Of a stretch of 48,894 nucleotides of DNA, positions 14,048-22,827 are shown in pieces. The notes under the pieces are model-generated. The model was not told the DNA's origin. It saw only the letters and a list, made by a program, of their open reading frames with translations, and searched no databases. The DNA is from Kiloniellales bacterium (GTDB lineage: Bacteria; Pseudomonadota; Alphaproteobacteria; Kiloniellales; JAKSBE01). The DNA is taken from assembly GCA_030066685.1 (NCBI GenBank), contig JASJBF010000030.1, forward strand, positions 1 to 48,894, in the 5' to 3' direction. The position numbers were made by a program, and so were the translations under genes. Positions within the stretch are counted from its first letter, which is position 1. Each line of letters begins with the position of its first letter.

Positions 14048-15844
14048 GTGAATCCGACACCGACTTCTCACGGCAGCCTGGCACAGCGTCTCGGCGATTT
14101 CGAGACCTTGACCGAGGGCTTGGACTACGCGGCGCGCGGGACCACCGGCTGCAACTTCTACGCGCCGCGCGGCCATCTCCAAACCGTGCTCGGCTACGCC
14201 GAACTGCAGGCGCGCAGCCACGAGGTCGCGCTGCGGCTCTCGGCGCTCGGTCTCGAGCGCGGCTCCCGGGTCGCCATCCTGGCGGAGACCACGCCGGATT
14301 TCATGGCGTTCTTCTACGGCTGCCAGTACGCCGGCCTGGTTCCGGTGCCCTTGCCGCTGAGCATCAACCTCGGCGGCCACGAGGCCTACGTCCAGCGGCT
14401 GCGCGCCATGCTGAACGCCGCCAAGGTCTCGGCGGCGATCGCGTCCGAGGAGCTGATCACTCTGCTGCGCGAGGCCGGCACCGGCGTCGTCGCCGGCATG
14501 ATCGGCACGCCCCAGGACTTCCTCGCTCTCGGCACCCGCGGCGGCGCGCTCGAGCCGCTGACCAAGGACGAGCCCTGCTACATGCAGTACTCCTCGGGCA
14601 GCACCAGCCTGCCGCGCGGGGTCCTGGTCACCCAGCGGGCGATCACCAACAACGCGCGGGGCATCGCACGGGACGGCCTGAAGCTGGTGCCGGAAGACCG
14701 GGCGGCCTCCTGGCTGCCGCTCTACCACGACATGGGCCTGGTCGGCTTCTGCATCGCGCCGATGATGTCCCAGGTTTCGATCGACTATATCGCGACCTCG
14801 TCCTTCGCGCGGCGGCCCCTGCTGTGGCTCAAGCTGATCTCGGAGGCCCAGAGCAGCATCGCCTTCAGCCCGACCTTCGGCTACGAGCTCTGCGTGCGCC
14901 GCGTGACCAACGGCCAGGCCAGCCAGTACGACCTCTCGAGCTGGCGAATCGCCGGCATCGGCGGCGAAATGGTGCGGCCCGAGGTCCTGCAGGCCTTTAC
15001 CGACTGCTTCGCGCCCAGCGGCTTCGACGGCAAGGCCTTCCTGCCGAGCTACGGTCTGGCGGAATCCACCCTCGCGGTGACCTTCCCCAGGCTCGGCAGC
15101 GGCGTGCGCGTCGACCACGTCGACCGGGCCGCCTACGAGAGCCAGGCCGAGGCGCTTCCCAGCGAGCCCAAGAAGTCCAGCGGCTCCGCCTACCAGACCC
15201 GCGCGTTCGTGTTTTGCGGCACGGCGCTTCCCGGACACGAGATCGAGGTCCGGGGCACCTTGGGACAGGCGCTGCCGGACCGCAGGATCGGCCGGATCTG
15301 CGTGCGCGGTCCCAGCGTGATGCAGGGCTACTACGACGATCCCGAGGCCAGCGAGGGCGTCATGCTGGCCGACGGCTGGATGGACACCGGCGACCTCGGA
15401 TACCTGGTCGACGGCGAGCTGGTCATCACCGGCCGCAGCAAGGACCTGATCATCTGCAACGGCCGCAACATCTGGCCGCAGGACCTGGAATGGACCGTCG
15501 AGAAGCTGCCCGGCATCCGGCCCGGCTGCGTGGCCGCTTTCTCGGTCGACCTGGAGCAGAACAGCGAAAAGGTCGTGGTCGTTGCCGAGACCCGGCTGTC
15601 CGAGGAGCAGGAACAGCAGCTCCTGATTCAGGATATCCTGTTCAACATCCGCCGCACCGCGGGCGTTGATTGCCAGGCGATCCTGGTTCCGCCGCGCTCG
15701 CTCACCTTCACCTCGTCGGGTAAGCTGAGCCGCGCCGCCGTGAGGGAGGATTTTCTCAGTGGCGCACTACGCCCGCTCACCGAGGATACGCCGATCGCCG
15801 GGCTCGCGGACAGCGAACCGCGGCTCATGGCGGCCGCGAACTAG
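14048..15844 (+). CDS. Fatty acyl-AMP ligase / acyl-ACP synthetase for sphingolipid synthesis
   Basis: A 598-residue ANL-superfamily adenylating enzyme. GTG 14048 is chosen because GGGGAG lies nine bases upstream and the length matches FAALs (about 580-600). Visible motifs are the P-loop YMQYSSGSTSLPRGVLVT (from residue 178), YHDMGLVG, the SYGLAE motif, and GWMDTGDLGYL followed by GRSKDLIICNGRNIWPQDLE. FAALs activate a fatty acid as acyl-AMP and load it onto a carrier protein. Here the reductase, acyl carrier protein and serine palmitoyltransferase follow in the same direction. In Caulobacter an equivalent synthetase charges the dedicated carrier protein for ceramide synthesis. The role is therefore inferred from family plus context. 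Confidence 0.88.
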   Translation: MNPTPTSHGSLAQRLGDFETLTEGLDYAARGTTGCNFYAPRGHLQTVLGYAELQARSHEVALRLSALGLERGSRVAILAETTPDFMAFFYGCQYAGLVPVPLPLSINLGGHEAYVQRLRAMLNAAKVSAAIASEELITLLREAGTGVVAGMIGTPQDFLALGTRGGALEPLTKDEPCYMQYSSGSTSLPRGVLVTQRAITNNARGIARDGLKLVPEDRAASWLPLYHDMGLVGFCIAPMMSQVSIDYIATSSFARRPLLWLKLISEAQSSIAFSPTFGYELCVRRVTNGQASQYDLSSWRIAGIGGEMVRPEVLQAFTDCFAPSGFDGKAFLPSYGLAESTLAVTFPRLGSGVRVDHVDRAAYESQAEALPSEPKKSSGSAYQTRAFVFCGTALPGHEIEVRGTLGQALPDRRIGRICVRGPSVMQGYYDDPEASEGVMLADGWMDTGDLGYLVDGELVITGRSKDLIICNGRNIWPQDLEWTVEKLPGIRPGCVAAFSVDLEQNSEKVVVVAETRLSEEQEQQLLIQDILFNIRRTAGVDCQAILVPPRSLTFTSSGKLSRAAVREDFLSGALRPLTEDTPIAGLADSEPRLMAAAN

Positions 15845-15877
15845 TCGGCAATCCACCGACTTCCACCGCGTTTCGAC

Positions 15878-16819
15878 ATGACGGGTAGCCTTGCGCTGAC
15901 CGGCGCGACCGGCTTTATCGGCCGGGCCTTGGTGCCGCGCCTGATCGCCGCCGACTGGAAGGTCAAGGCCCTGCTCCGCCGGCCCGACCCGGCCTTGGAG
16001 GCGGCCGGGGTGGAGCCGGTTCGCGGCGCCCTCGGCGACGAGGACAGTCTGCGCGACCTGGTCGCCGACGCCGAGGTCGTGATCCACTGCGCCGGTGCCA
16101 TCAAGGCCCGCTCGCGGGCTCAGTTCCAGGAGATCAACGCGGCCGGTACGGCCAGCCTGGTCGCCAGCGCGGCGGCGGCCCCTCGGCGCCCGCGCTTTCT
16201 TCTGCTGTCCTCCCTGGCGGCCCGGGAGCCGGGGCTTTCCGACTACGCGGCGAGCAAGCGCCAGGCCGAAGCCGAGGTCGCCCGGCACGGTGGCGAGCTG
16301 GACTGGGTCGCGCTTCGGCCGCCGGCGGTCTACGGTCCCGGCGACCAGGCGACCCTGACCCTCTTCAAGCAATTCTCGCGCGGCCAGGCCTTCCTGCCGA
16401 GGCCGGCGGACAAGCGCGTCTCGCTGCTCTTCGTCGACGACCTGGTCGAGGCCATCCTGCATCTCCTCGATCGCCCGCGCTGGCAGGGCGAGGTGATCGA
16501 GCTCGACGACGGCCGGCCCCGGGGCTACGCCTGGACCGAGCTCGCCGAGATCGCCAGCGCGCGGCTCGACAGGCCGGTCGCGACCCTGAGCCTGCCCCAG
16601 GGGTTGTTGTGGCTGCCCGCCGCCGCCAACGAGATCCTCTCGCCCCTGCTCGGCCGGGCACCGATGCTGACCCGCGGCAAGCTGCGCGAGCTGTTCCACG
16701 AGGACTGGGTCAGCCGGCGACAGAGCGGCACGGCGCTCAACGGCTGGCAGGGCCATGTCACCTTCGAGCAGGGCTTTCCCCGCACCCTGGCCTGGTATAA
16801 GGAAAGGGGCTGGCTGTGA
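15878..16819 (+). CDS. cerR: NAD(P)-dependent epimerase/dehydratase-family reductase (CerR-like)
   Basis: A 313-residue extended short-chain dehydrogenase. The N-terminal GATGFIG (residues 9-15) binds NAD(P), and Tyr123-x3-Lys127 in DYAASKRQAE gives the catalytic pair. In Caulobacter, CerR of this family reduces the 3-keto group on the sphingoid/ceramide intermediate, and its gene is next to the carrier protein and spt, exactly as here (33 bases after the ligase, 119 bases before the acp). Alone, the sequence could belong to many sugar-nucleotide or steroid-type dehydrogenases; the neighbourhood is what assigns it. Confidence 0.82.
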   Translation: MTGSLALTGATGFIGRALVPRLIAADWKVKALLRRPDPALEAAGVEPVRGALGDEDSLRDLVADAEVVIHCAGAIKARSRAQFQEINAAGTASLVASAAAAPRRPRFLLLSSLAAREPGLSDYAASKRQAEAEVARHGGELDWVALRPPAVYGPGDQATLTLFKQFSRGQAFLPRPADKRVSLLFVDDLVEAILHLLDRPRWQGEVIELDDGRPRGYAWTELAEIASARLDRPVATLSLPQGLLWLPAAANEILSPLLGRAPMLTRGKLRELFHEDWVSRRQSGTALNGWQGHVTFEQGFPRTLAWYKERGWL

Positions 16820-16938
16820 GCCGGACGACATCCGCACCTGCGGCCGTCGGATCGGGCGCCTGCGCCGCCCGGGCGGCCGTGCCGGTCCAGCCCGGGAGCG
16901 GCCTTCGGCAGGCTCTCCGACACGGAACGAGGACGACA

Positions 16939-17196
16939 ATGGCATCCGAACTTGGGGATTCGCCGCTCGAGCGCGTCTTGGCGCTGCTCGAGCCCTACAA
17001 CAAGAAGGGCATCGCCCTCACCGACGGCACCAAGCTGAACGCCGATCTGGAAATCGATTCGGTCTCCGCCATGGACCTGATCATGGAGATCGAGGACAGC
17101 TTCGAGATCGACATCCCGATCAACCTGGTCTCCGACATCGAGACGGTCGGCGATCTGGTCTCCGTGGTCAGCCAGCGAATGGAACAGAGCTCATGA
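16939..17196 (+). CDS. Acyl carrier protein dedicated to sphingolipid synthesis
   Basis: An 85-residue acidic four-helix carrier protein. The phosphopantetheine site is Ser41 in LEIDSVSAMDL, followed by IMEIEDSFEIDIPINL. The ATG at 16939 has GAGG seven bases upstream; a longer in-frame reading from 16816 is Ala/Arg-rich and unlike a carrier protein. Its stop overlaps the ATG of spt (ATGA), so the two are made together. It most likely holds the acyl chain supplied by the upstream ligase and passes it to serine palmitoyltransferase. Confidence 0.92.
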   Translation: MASELGDSPLERVLALLEPYNKKGIALTDGTKLNADLEIDSVSAMDLIMEIEDSFEIDIPINLVSDIETVGDLVSVVSQRMEQSS

Positions 17197-18419
17197 CCGA
17201 TATCCTGGACAAGTACGCGTCCATCGCGGCGCGCCACGACCAGCTTCTCGAGGTCGGCCCGGATCCCCTGGGGGTCTGCCTCGAGGAGATCTATTCGGCC
17301 ACCGAGGCCCGGATCAACGGCCGGCGGACCATCCTGGCCGGGACCAACAACTACATGGGCGTGACCTTCGAGCCGGAATGCCTGGAGGCCGCGGAGGCCG
17401 CGGTCCGCAAGCACGGCACCGGCACGACCGGCTCGCGCATCGCCAACGGCACCTACGGCGCGCACCGCGAGCTGGAGCAGGCCCTGGCCCGCTTCATGGG
17501 CCGCGAGAAGGCGATCGTGTTCTCGACCGGATACCAGGCCAACCTGGGCATGATCGCCGGCCTCGCCGGACCCAAGGACGTCATCCTGCTCGACGCCGAT
17601 TCGCACTCCAGCATCTACGACGGCTGCCGGCTCAGCGGCGCCACCCTGGTGCGCTTCCGGCACAACGACCCGGCCGATCTGGACAAGCGCCTGGCCCGCC
17701 TGGGCGACGAAGGCGAGAGCCGCCTGATCATCATCGAGGGGATCTACTCCATGCTCGGCGACCGCGCGCCGGTCGCCGAGTTCGCCGAGGTCAAGCGCAA
17801 GCACGGCGCCTACCTGCTGGTCGACGAGGCCCATTCCCTCGGCGTCATGGGCGCCAACGGCCGCGGCGCCGCCGAGGCCGAGGGCGTCGACGAAGAGGTC
17901 GACTTCTACGTCGGCACCTTCAGCAAGAGCCTTGGCTCGATCGGCGGCTTTGGCGCCTCGAACCATCCGCGCTTCGACGTCCTGCGCTTCTGCAGCCGCC
18001 CCTACATGTTCACCGCCTCGCCCTCGCCGGCCAACGTGGCTGCGGCCCTGGCGGCCCTGAAGCTGCTGGAGCGCGATCCCGGCCGCCGCGACCGGATCTG
18101 GAGCAACGCCCAGACGATCTACGACAGGCTCAGCAAGATCGGCTTCGAGATCTGCGCACCGATGAGCCCGATCATCGCGGTCCGCCTGCCCGACGAGCAG
18201 AGCGCGGTTTTCGCCTGGAACCGCCTGCTCGAGCACGGCGTCTACGTCAACCTGGCGCTGCCGCCGGGCACGCCGGCCGACACCTACCTGCTGCGCTGCA
18301 GCGTCTCGGCCGCCCACACGCCGCAGCAAGTGGAGGACTTCTGCCAGCGCTTCGAACTGGTCGCCCAGGAGCTTGCGGCCATGGAGGGCGGCAAGACGGC
18401 GGTGGCCGCCGGCGCCTGA
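17193..18419 (+). CDS. spt: Serine palmitoyltransferase (alpha-oxoamine synthase family)
   Basis: A 408-residue PLP enzyme condensing L-serine with an acyl thioester to 3-ketosphinganine, the first committed sphingolipid step. Visible features: GTGTTGSRIANGTYGAH near residue 78, LLVDEAHSLGVMG with Asp211 and His214, and the PLP Schiff-base Lys245 in GTFSKSLGSIGG. Family relatives KBL and AONS have the same fold, but the adjacent carrier protein, CerR-like reductase and ceramide synthase decide for SPT. The start overlaps the carrier-protein stop by four bases; a longer upstream frame is rejected. It ends facing the leftward ceramide operon, 79 bases away. Confidence 0.93.
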   Translation: MTDILDKYASIAARHDQLLEVGPDPLGVCLEEIYSATEARINGRRTILAGTNNYMGVTFEPECLEAAEAAVRKHGTGTTGSRIANGTYGAHRELEQALARFMGREKAIVFSTGYQANLGMIAGLAGPKDVILLDADSHSSIYDGCRLSGATLVRFRHNDPADLDKRLARLGDEGESRLIIIEGIYSMLGDRAPVAEFAEVKRKHGAYLLVDEAHSLGVMGANGRGAAEAEGVDEEVDFYVGTFSKSLGSIGGFGASNHPRFDVLRFCSRPYMFTASPSPANVAAALAALKLLERDPGRRDRIWSNAQTIYDRLSKIGFEICAPMSPIIAVRLPDEQSAVFAWNRLLEHGVYVNLALPPGTPADTYLLRCSVSAAHTPQQVEDFCQRFELVAQELAAMEGGKTAVAAGA

Positions 18420-18498
18420 GGCCGGAAAGCAGCGGAATTTCAGGGCTCTACCGCAGGACTCCCGGACCGTTGCGCAAGGCGTCCGACCGGCGGCAACG

Positions 18499-19419
18499 TC
18501 AGCGAACGGCGCCGCGCAGCAAGAGCCGCCAGATGAGCGTCCAGCCGGCGAGGATCGGGTGGCGCCGCTGCCAGGGCGTCAGCTCGATCTCGACGCCGGA
18601 GTGGCGGTTGATCTTCCAGACCAGATAGTCGGCGCCGTTGTAAAAGGTGAAGGCGGCCTTCATGAGGCGCAGGACGGAACAGGCCTTGCCGAGCACCCGG
18701 CGCAGCCACCAGGTGATCTGCGCCCGCCGCCGCGCCCTCGCGCCGCTGGGACCTCGGCGCGCTTCCGGGATGGCCCCCAGAAGGCGGTCATAGCGGGCCC
18801 CGTGGTACTCGTAGATCTGCTGGGCCCGTCGACCCTTTTTCTCCGCCCGCAATTCGGTGTGATAGGTCTCGGTGAAAGCGCGTGTCCAGAAATCCGGCGA
18901 CCGCGGCGGCGCCTCGAAGAGCGGCCAGACGGAACGGACCATGGTCTCGACGGCTTGCGCGAGCGCGGCCCGGACCCGCGCTTGGCTCGCCTCGTCACGG
19001 CTCCAGATCAGGCTGACCGGCTGCGCGAAACGCGCCCAGAAGTAGGGCAGAAGAGCCTTGGGGCCCACAGCCCGTTCGAACTGGCTCAGAGTGATGACGG
19101 CGTACTTCGCGCGCACCTGCCGGCCCTCGAAAGCCGTCTCGAGATAGAAGACGTTGGGCGGCAGAAGCGCATTCAAGACCCGCCGCAGCCAGCTGCCACG
19201 GAGACCGGCATAGCTCTCGGCCAGCAAGTACAGGTCGATGATGCCGCCCTCGTCGTCCTGATCGCGGCGCACGCTGCCGTAGAACAGGACCGCAACAATC
19301 CCGGGCCCCTGCTGTTCGCGGGCGGCCTCCGCGATCGCCTCGACCGCCGGCCAGGGATCGGCGGCGCTCTCCCGCGCGATCAGATCGAGCATCGCTGGTT
19401 CGGCGGCGGCCATCACCAT
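18499..19419 (-). CDS. Nucleotidyltransferase-fold protein of the ceramide phospho-headgroup operon
   Basis: A 306-residue soluble protein, last gene of the leftward operon. Residues about 43-62 (VLFYGSVRRDQDDEGGIIDL) resemble the polymerase-beta-type nucleotidyltransferase motif, G-S then Asp-x-Asp, but the second acid is replaced by Tyr (IDLYLL). The C-terminal third is basic with Trp and Arg-rich segments, possibly membrane-apposed. It starts nine bases after the ceramide kinase gene. In Caulobacter three genes next to spt (cpgA-C) make ceramide phosphoglycerate; this is plausibly the counterpart of one non-kinase member. The biochemical role is not readable from the sequence. Confidence 0.6.
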   Translation of the reverse strand: MVMAAAEPAMLDLIARESAADPWPAVEAIAEAAREQQGPGIVAVLFYGSVRRDQDDEGGIIDLYLLAESYAGLRGSWLRRVLNALLPPNVFYLETAFEGRQVRAKYAVITLSQFERAVGPKALLPYFWARFAQPVSLIWSRDEASQARVRAALAQAVETMVRSVWPLFEAPPRSPDFWTRAFTETYHTELRAEKKGRRAQQIYEYHGARYDRLLGAIPEARRGPSGARARRRAQITWWLRRVLGKACSVLRLMKAAFTFYNGADYLVWKINRHSGVEIELTPWQRRHPILAGWTLIWRLLLRGAVR

Positions 19420-19428
19420 TGAGCCGTT

Positions 19429-20385
19429 CTACAGGGTCACGAAGCGCATCGTCTCAGGTGCCGTCAGGACCAGAGGCTGCCCCGGACGTGGCATGTAGAA
19501 CTGTCCGTCCAAGACAATCTCTTCGTCCGTGCCGAGCTCGAGACGATGGCCTGAGCGGCTTTCGTAGGATTCCGGCGGCAGTCGGCGATCGGGCCCGCCG
19601 TAGAGCAGGGTCAGGGCGTGGCGGAGCAATCCCTGAGCCGGATCGGCGATCGCGCTGTAGCGCAGCGGACCCTGGCCGAGGTTCCAGAACGGCCGCGAAC
19701 CAAGGATCAGGCGGTGAAGCGTGGTCACGATGACCAAGATGCGCTGGCGCGTGTCGGCGGGCGTGTTGTCGAGGCCGACGGTGACTTCACTGCTGCGAAA
19801 CACGTCGCCGGTTCCCCGGCCGAGGAGATACCCCATCAGAAGTCCGAAGAGCGTCGCGGTCACCGCCAATTGATGCTTGACCCCACGGCTGTGGACCTGG
19901 TCGAAGGCGAAGTGGGTCGCCCGCGCCATGCCGACGGCACCGAGGTACATGCCCCATTGCGGCGGCACCCCCGCCAGGTTCTCGACCCGCAGGATGCTGC
20001 GGGTCTTGAGATGACGGTCCAGGTCACCGTCGCGCAGACTGCTCGTCAGCCTACGGAGCGCTCGGGCCGGGCGGGCCGGTAGCCCGACATCCCCGGCGAT
20101 GAGGTTGGTCATCCCGCGCGGCAGTACCGCCAGGGGCGGCGGCGTCTCGAAAGGCCGATCCTCGAAGAGCGACGTGAGGGTCGCCTGCACCGTGCCGTCG
20201 CCCGAGGCGACTCCGAGGACCGAGACCTCGCGGCGCGCGAAGTCCGCGAGCACGGCGGGCAGATCCGCGACGCTCTCGAGGTGGACGTGCAGGACGTCGG
20301 GCGTCCCGGCGACCGCGTCGTCGATCGCCTTGAGGCCGCGCTTGTTGCGCTCGCTTCCCGGATTGGTGACCAGGCCCAGCTTCAT
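19429..20385 (-). CDS. Ceramide kinase candidate (diacylglycerol/sphingosine kinase catalytic domain; CpgB-like)
   Basis: A 318-residue lipid kinase. The nucleotide-binding SGDGTVQATLTSL lies at residues 61-73 (family consensus GGDGT), with VLPRGMTNLIAGDVG after it and a C-terminal LDGQFY segment typical of the fold. Family members phosphorylate diacylglycerol, sphingosine or ceramide. In Caulobacter the kinase beside spt, CpgB, is a ceramide kinase that starts anionic headgroup assembly. Here it sits 12 bases from an LptG-like permease and 9 bases from the nucleotidyltransferase-like gene, within the ceramide operon, so ceramide is the likely substrate. Confidence 0.82.
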   Translation of the reverse strand: MKLGLVTNPGSERNKRGLKAIDDAVAGTPDVLHVHLESVADLPAVLADFARREVSVLGVASGDGTVQATLTSLFEDRPFETPPPLAVLPRGMTNLIAGDVGLPARPARALRRLTSSLRDGDLDRHLKTRSILRVENLAGVPPQWGMYLGAVGMARATHFAFDQVHSRGVKHQLAVTATLFGLLMGYLLGRGTGDVFRSSEVTVGLDNTPADTRQRILVIVTTLHRLILGSRPFWNLGQGPLRYSAIADPAQGLLRHALTLLYGGPDRRLPPESYESRSGHRLELGTDEEIVLDGQFYMPRPGQPLVLTAPETMRFVTL

Positions 20386-20397
20386 CGCGATCTTCCC

Positions 20398-21498
20398 TCA
20401 ACGCCGCGGCGCCGGCACGGCCACGCTGCGCGAGGATTCCTGGCGGACCAGGAAAGTGCCCGCCAGGCTCGCCAGGACCAAGTTGGGGGCCCAGGCGGCC
20501 AGCCAGGGCGGCAGGATTCCGACCTCACCCATCGCCAGGGTCATGCGATCGAAGACGAAGAACCCGAAGCTGAGGGCCAGCGCGGATACGAAGATCCACC
20601 CGAAGGGCACCGACTTGCCGATCGCCTGGACCAGGGAGATGACCAGGACCAGCATCAGGAAGGGCGTCAGCGCGGTCACGATGCGGTCGTGCAGCCAAGT
20701 CTGGTAGAGCTCGATGCGCCTCTGGCCGTAAGCGTCGTTGGCGATGATCTCGACGATCTGGTCGAGCGGCAGCTCGCGCGGCTCCCGGGCGAGGCGCACG
20801 ACATGCTCCATGTTGATGCGCCCGCGCCAAAGCATCTGCGGCGCGAACTGGCGCTCGCCCGCTTCGATGGCGCGGCGGTTCACGTCCTCCAGGACCCAGT
20901 CCTCGCCCCGCGGGCGCGCCCTGCGCGCATCCAGGCGCTCGATCAGCATGCCGTCGACATCGCGCCGGAAAATCGTCAGGTTCTCCATCCGCCCGGCCTG
21001 GGCCGCCGCCAAGGGAAGGCGCAAAATATCCTTGCCGCTGCGCAGCCAAACGCCATGCTCCTGCTCTTCCGGCGTGACATCCCTGAACTGGCTCACGCCG
21101 ACCTCCCGCAGGGCGGCGGAACTTTCGGGAACGCCCCAGTTGTCGATCGAGAACTGAAGGGTGATCAGGACGGCGGCAGCCGGAGCCAGCGCCCTGATCA
21201 TCTTGAACGGGGAGACCCCGCTGGCCCACATGGCGTCGAGCTCGCGATAGCGCGACAGCTCGCCGAAGGTGAGCACGGCGGCGAGAAGCGCCGCCACCGG
21301 CAGAATCTGCGAGGCGACGTCGGGAGCGCGCAGCAGTGCGTAGCGAAGCAGGATCAGGGGACCGCCGCCGGTGATCGACAGGACGTTGTCGCTGCGCTCC
21401 AGCAGATCGAAGCTGAGAACTACCGACACGATTCCAAACAGCAGGAGCGCCAGCCGCAAGAAGAAAAGCCGATTGAGGTAACTGGTCAAGGCGTTCAT
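20398..21498 (-). CDS. LptG-like permease (YjgP/YjgQ family) of the sphingolipid operon
   Basis: A 366-residue inner-membrane protein with the LptF/LptG plan. Transmembrane helices are near residues 12-30 and 55-80, a periplasmic beta-jellyroll region runs about 130-265, and there are C-terminal helices at about 275-350. LptFG permeases extract lipid from the inner membrane with the LptB ATPase. Its start overlaps the end of the LptF-like gene (ATGA). Canonical alphaproteobacterial lptF-lptG are usually next to lptD and surA; here they are embedded between ceramide kinase and phosphoesterase genes, so they may be a second copy serving sphingolipids, or the only copy relocated. Confidence 0.8.
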   Translation of the reverse strand: MNALTSYLNRLFFLRLALLLFGIVSVVLSFDLLERSDNVLSITGGGPLILLRYALLRAPDVASQILPVAALLAAVLTFGELSRYRELDAMWASGVSPFKMIRALAPAAAVLITLQFSIDNWGVPESSAALREVGVSQFRDVTPEEQEHGVWLRSGKDILRLPLAAAQAGRMENLTIFRRDVDGMLIERLDARRARPRGEDWVLEDVNRRAIEAGERQFAPQMLWRGRINMEHVVRLAREPRELPLDQIVEIIANDAYGQRRIELYQTWLHDRIVTALTPFLMLVLVISLVQAIGKSVPFGWIFVSALALSFGFFVFDRMTLAMGEVGILPPWLAAWAPNLVLASLAGTFLVRQESSRSVAVPAPRR

Positions 21499-22706
21499 GC
21501 CGTGCCCCTGCTACCCCGGTCAAAGCGCCGCCGCAGGCCGGCCAACAGCCGCAGGACCCATTCCGGCAGACCGATGAGCGACTCCCGCGGCAGGCGCATC
21601 AGGGAGCGCACGAAGGCCAAGGAGGTCGCGAAGGCAAAGAACAGGAAGGGCGCCCAGATACCCGTGAAGGCCGTCAAGTCGCGGGACTCGACCAGGTTCT
21701 CGCCGAAGTCGACGACCTCCTTGTAGACGATCAGGATCACGACCCCCAGGCCGATCCCGAAGGACCGGGTGCGCCTTCGATAGCCGTGCGCCAAGGGGAC
21801 GGCGAGCAAGGGCAGCAAGAAGATCGTCAGGACCCGGACGATCCGGCCGTGGAACTCGGCGATCAGGTCGGAGGAGTCGATGCCCTCCGGCGGGCTGTCA
21901 CGCAGCTGCCAGAGCTCGAAGAGCGTCATCTCCCGTTCGTCCTCGCCGCGCGCCCGAAAGCCGGCGTTCGAGCTGCTGTCCAGCTCGCTCCGCATGGCCT
22001 CGAAGTGCAGGATGCCCCTCGAGGGATCCTGCCTGGCCCCCAGCGCGGCATCCTGGCTCGAGCCGCCAAGCTGCACCCCGTCGTAGAGCCACATCGCCGG
22101 CGGCCGCGTCAGGCTGCCGTGCTCCAGCTTGCCTTCTCGCGACGTCATGACCGACCAGTCGCCCTCGCCCTCGTTGCGATAGACGAAGACCCGCACGAAG
22201 CGCTGGCCCTCGGCGTCGGATTTCTCGGACAGAAAGGTGTTGTCGCCGATCTGCGCAAAGACCCCCTCGTTCAGGATCGCGCTGACGAAGGCATTGGAGA
22301 TCGAATGCAGCATCGCCCGATAGGCATATCGGCCATAGGGCTGCAGATAGCTGAAAGTGACGGCCGAGAGCGCCGCGACCACCAGGGCCGACAGAATGAC
22401 CGGCCGCAGCATGCGATGGACGCCGATGCCCGCAGCCTGGACCGAATCGAGCTCGCTGTCGCGGCTCATCCGGTGGAACCCGAGGAGGATCCCCAGGAAC
22501 AGCCCGAAGGGCAGGGCCAGCCCGATGTAGTGCGGCACGAGGTAGGCCAGCATCTCGAAGAGCAGCCGCAGGGGTCCCTGCGACCCGAGGACCAGGTCCA
22601 GGACCTGCAGCATGCGCTCGATCAGAAGCACCAGCAGGGCGAGCACCATGGTCACCATGAAGGGACGCAGGGTCTCGCGCAGGATATAGCGGTCCAGCGT
22701 GTTCAT
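21495..22706 (-). CDS. LptF-like permease (YjgP/YjgQ family) of the sphingolipid operon
   Basis: A 403-residue inner-membrane protein. It opens with the typical LptF N-terminus MNTLDRYILRETLRPFMVTM, has helices around residues 12-35 and 55-80, the conserved SELDSVQAAGIG cytoplasmic loop that contacts the ATPase in the family, a large periplasmic domain, and C-terminal helices near 300-380. It is translationally coupled to the LptG-like gene. Together they would form the membrane half of a lipid extractor. No lptB-like ATPase lies in the window. A gap of 121 bases separates it from the phosphoesterase gene upstream. Confidence 0.82.
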   Translation of the reverse strand: MNTLDRYILRETLRPFMVTMVLALLVLLIERMLQVLDLVLGSQGPLRLLFEMLAYLVPHYIGLALPFGLFLGILLGFHRMSRDSELDSVQAAGIGVHRMLRPVILSALVVAALSAVTFSYLQPYGRYAYRAMLHSISNAFVSAILNEGVFAQIGDNTFLSEKSDAEGQRFVRVFVYRNEGEGDWSVMTSREGKLEHGSLTRPPAMWLYDGVQLGGSSQDAALGARQDPSRGILHFEAMRSELDSSSNAGFRARGEDEREMTLFELWQLRDSPPEGIDSSDLIAEFHGRIVRVLTIFLLPLLAVPLAHGYRRRTRSFGIGLGVVILIVYKEVVDFGENLVESRDLTAFTGIWAPFLFFAFATSLAFVRSLMRLPRESLIGLPEWVLRLLAGLRRRFDRGSRGTA

Positions 22707-22827
22707 CGGCTGTGGCGATCCGCTTCGCGGCTGCCGCCCGGGACGATTCGCACCGGGCGACGGCCTATGCTTAGCGCAGCCGGTCCGATTTGCCCAGGCC
22801 GCGGGCCGGCCGCACAGGCGCGGGCGT

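Noticed and set aside
16755-17192. Extended N-terminus of serine palmitoyltransferase
   Set aside because: It would overlap the carrier-protein gene completely in another frame; the ATGA-coupled start at 17193 gives the family length.
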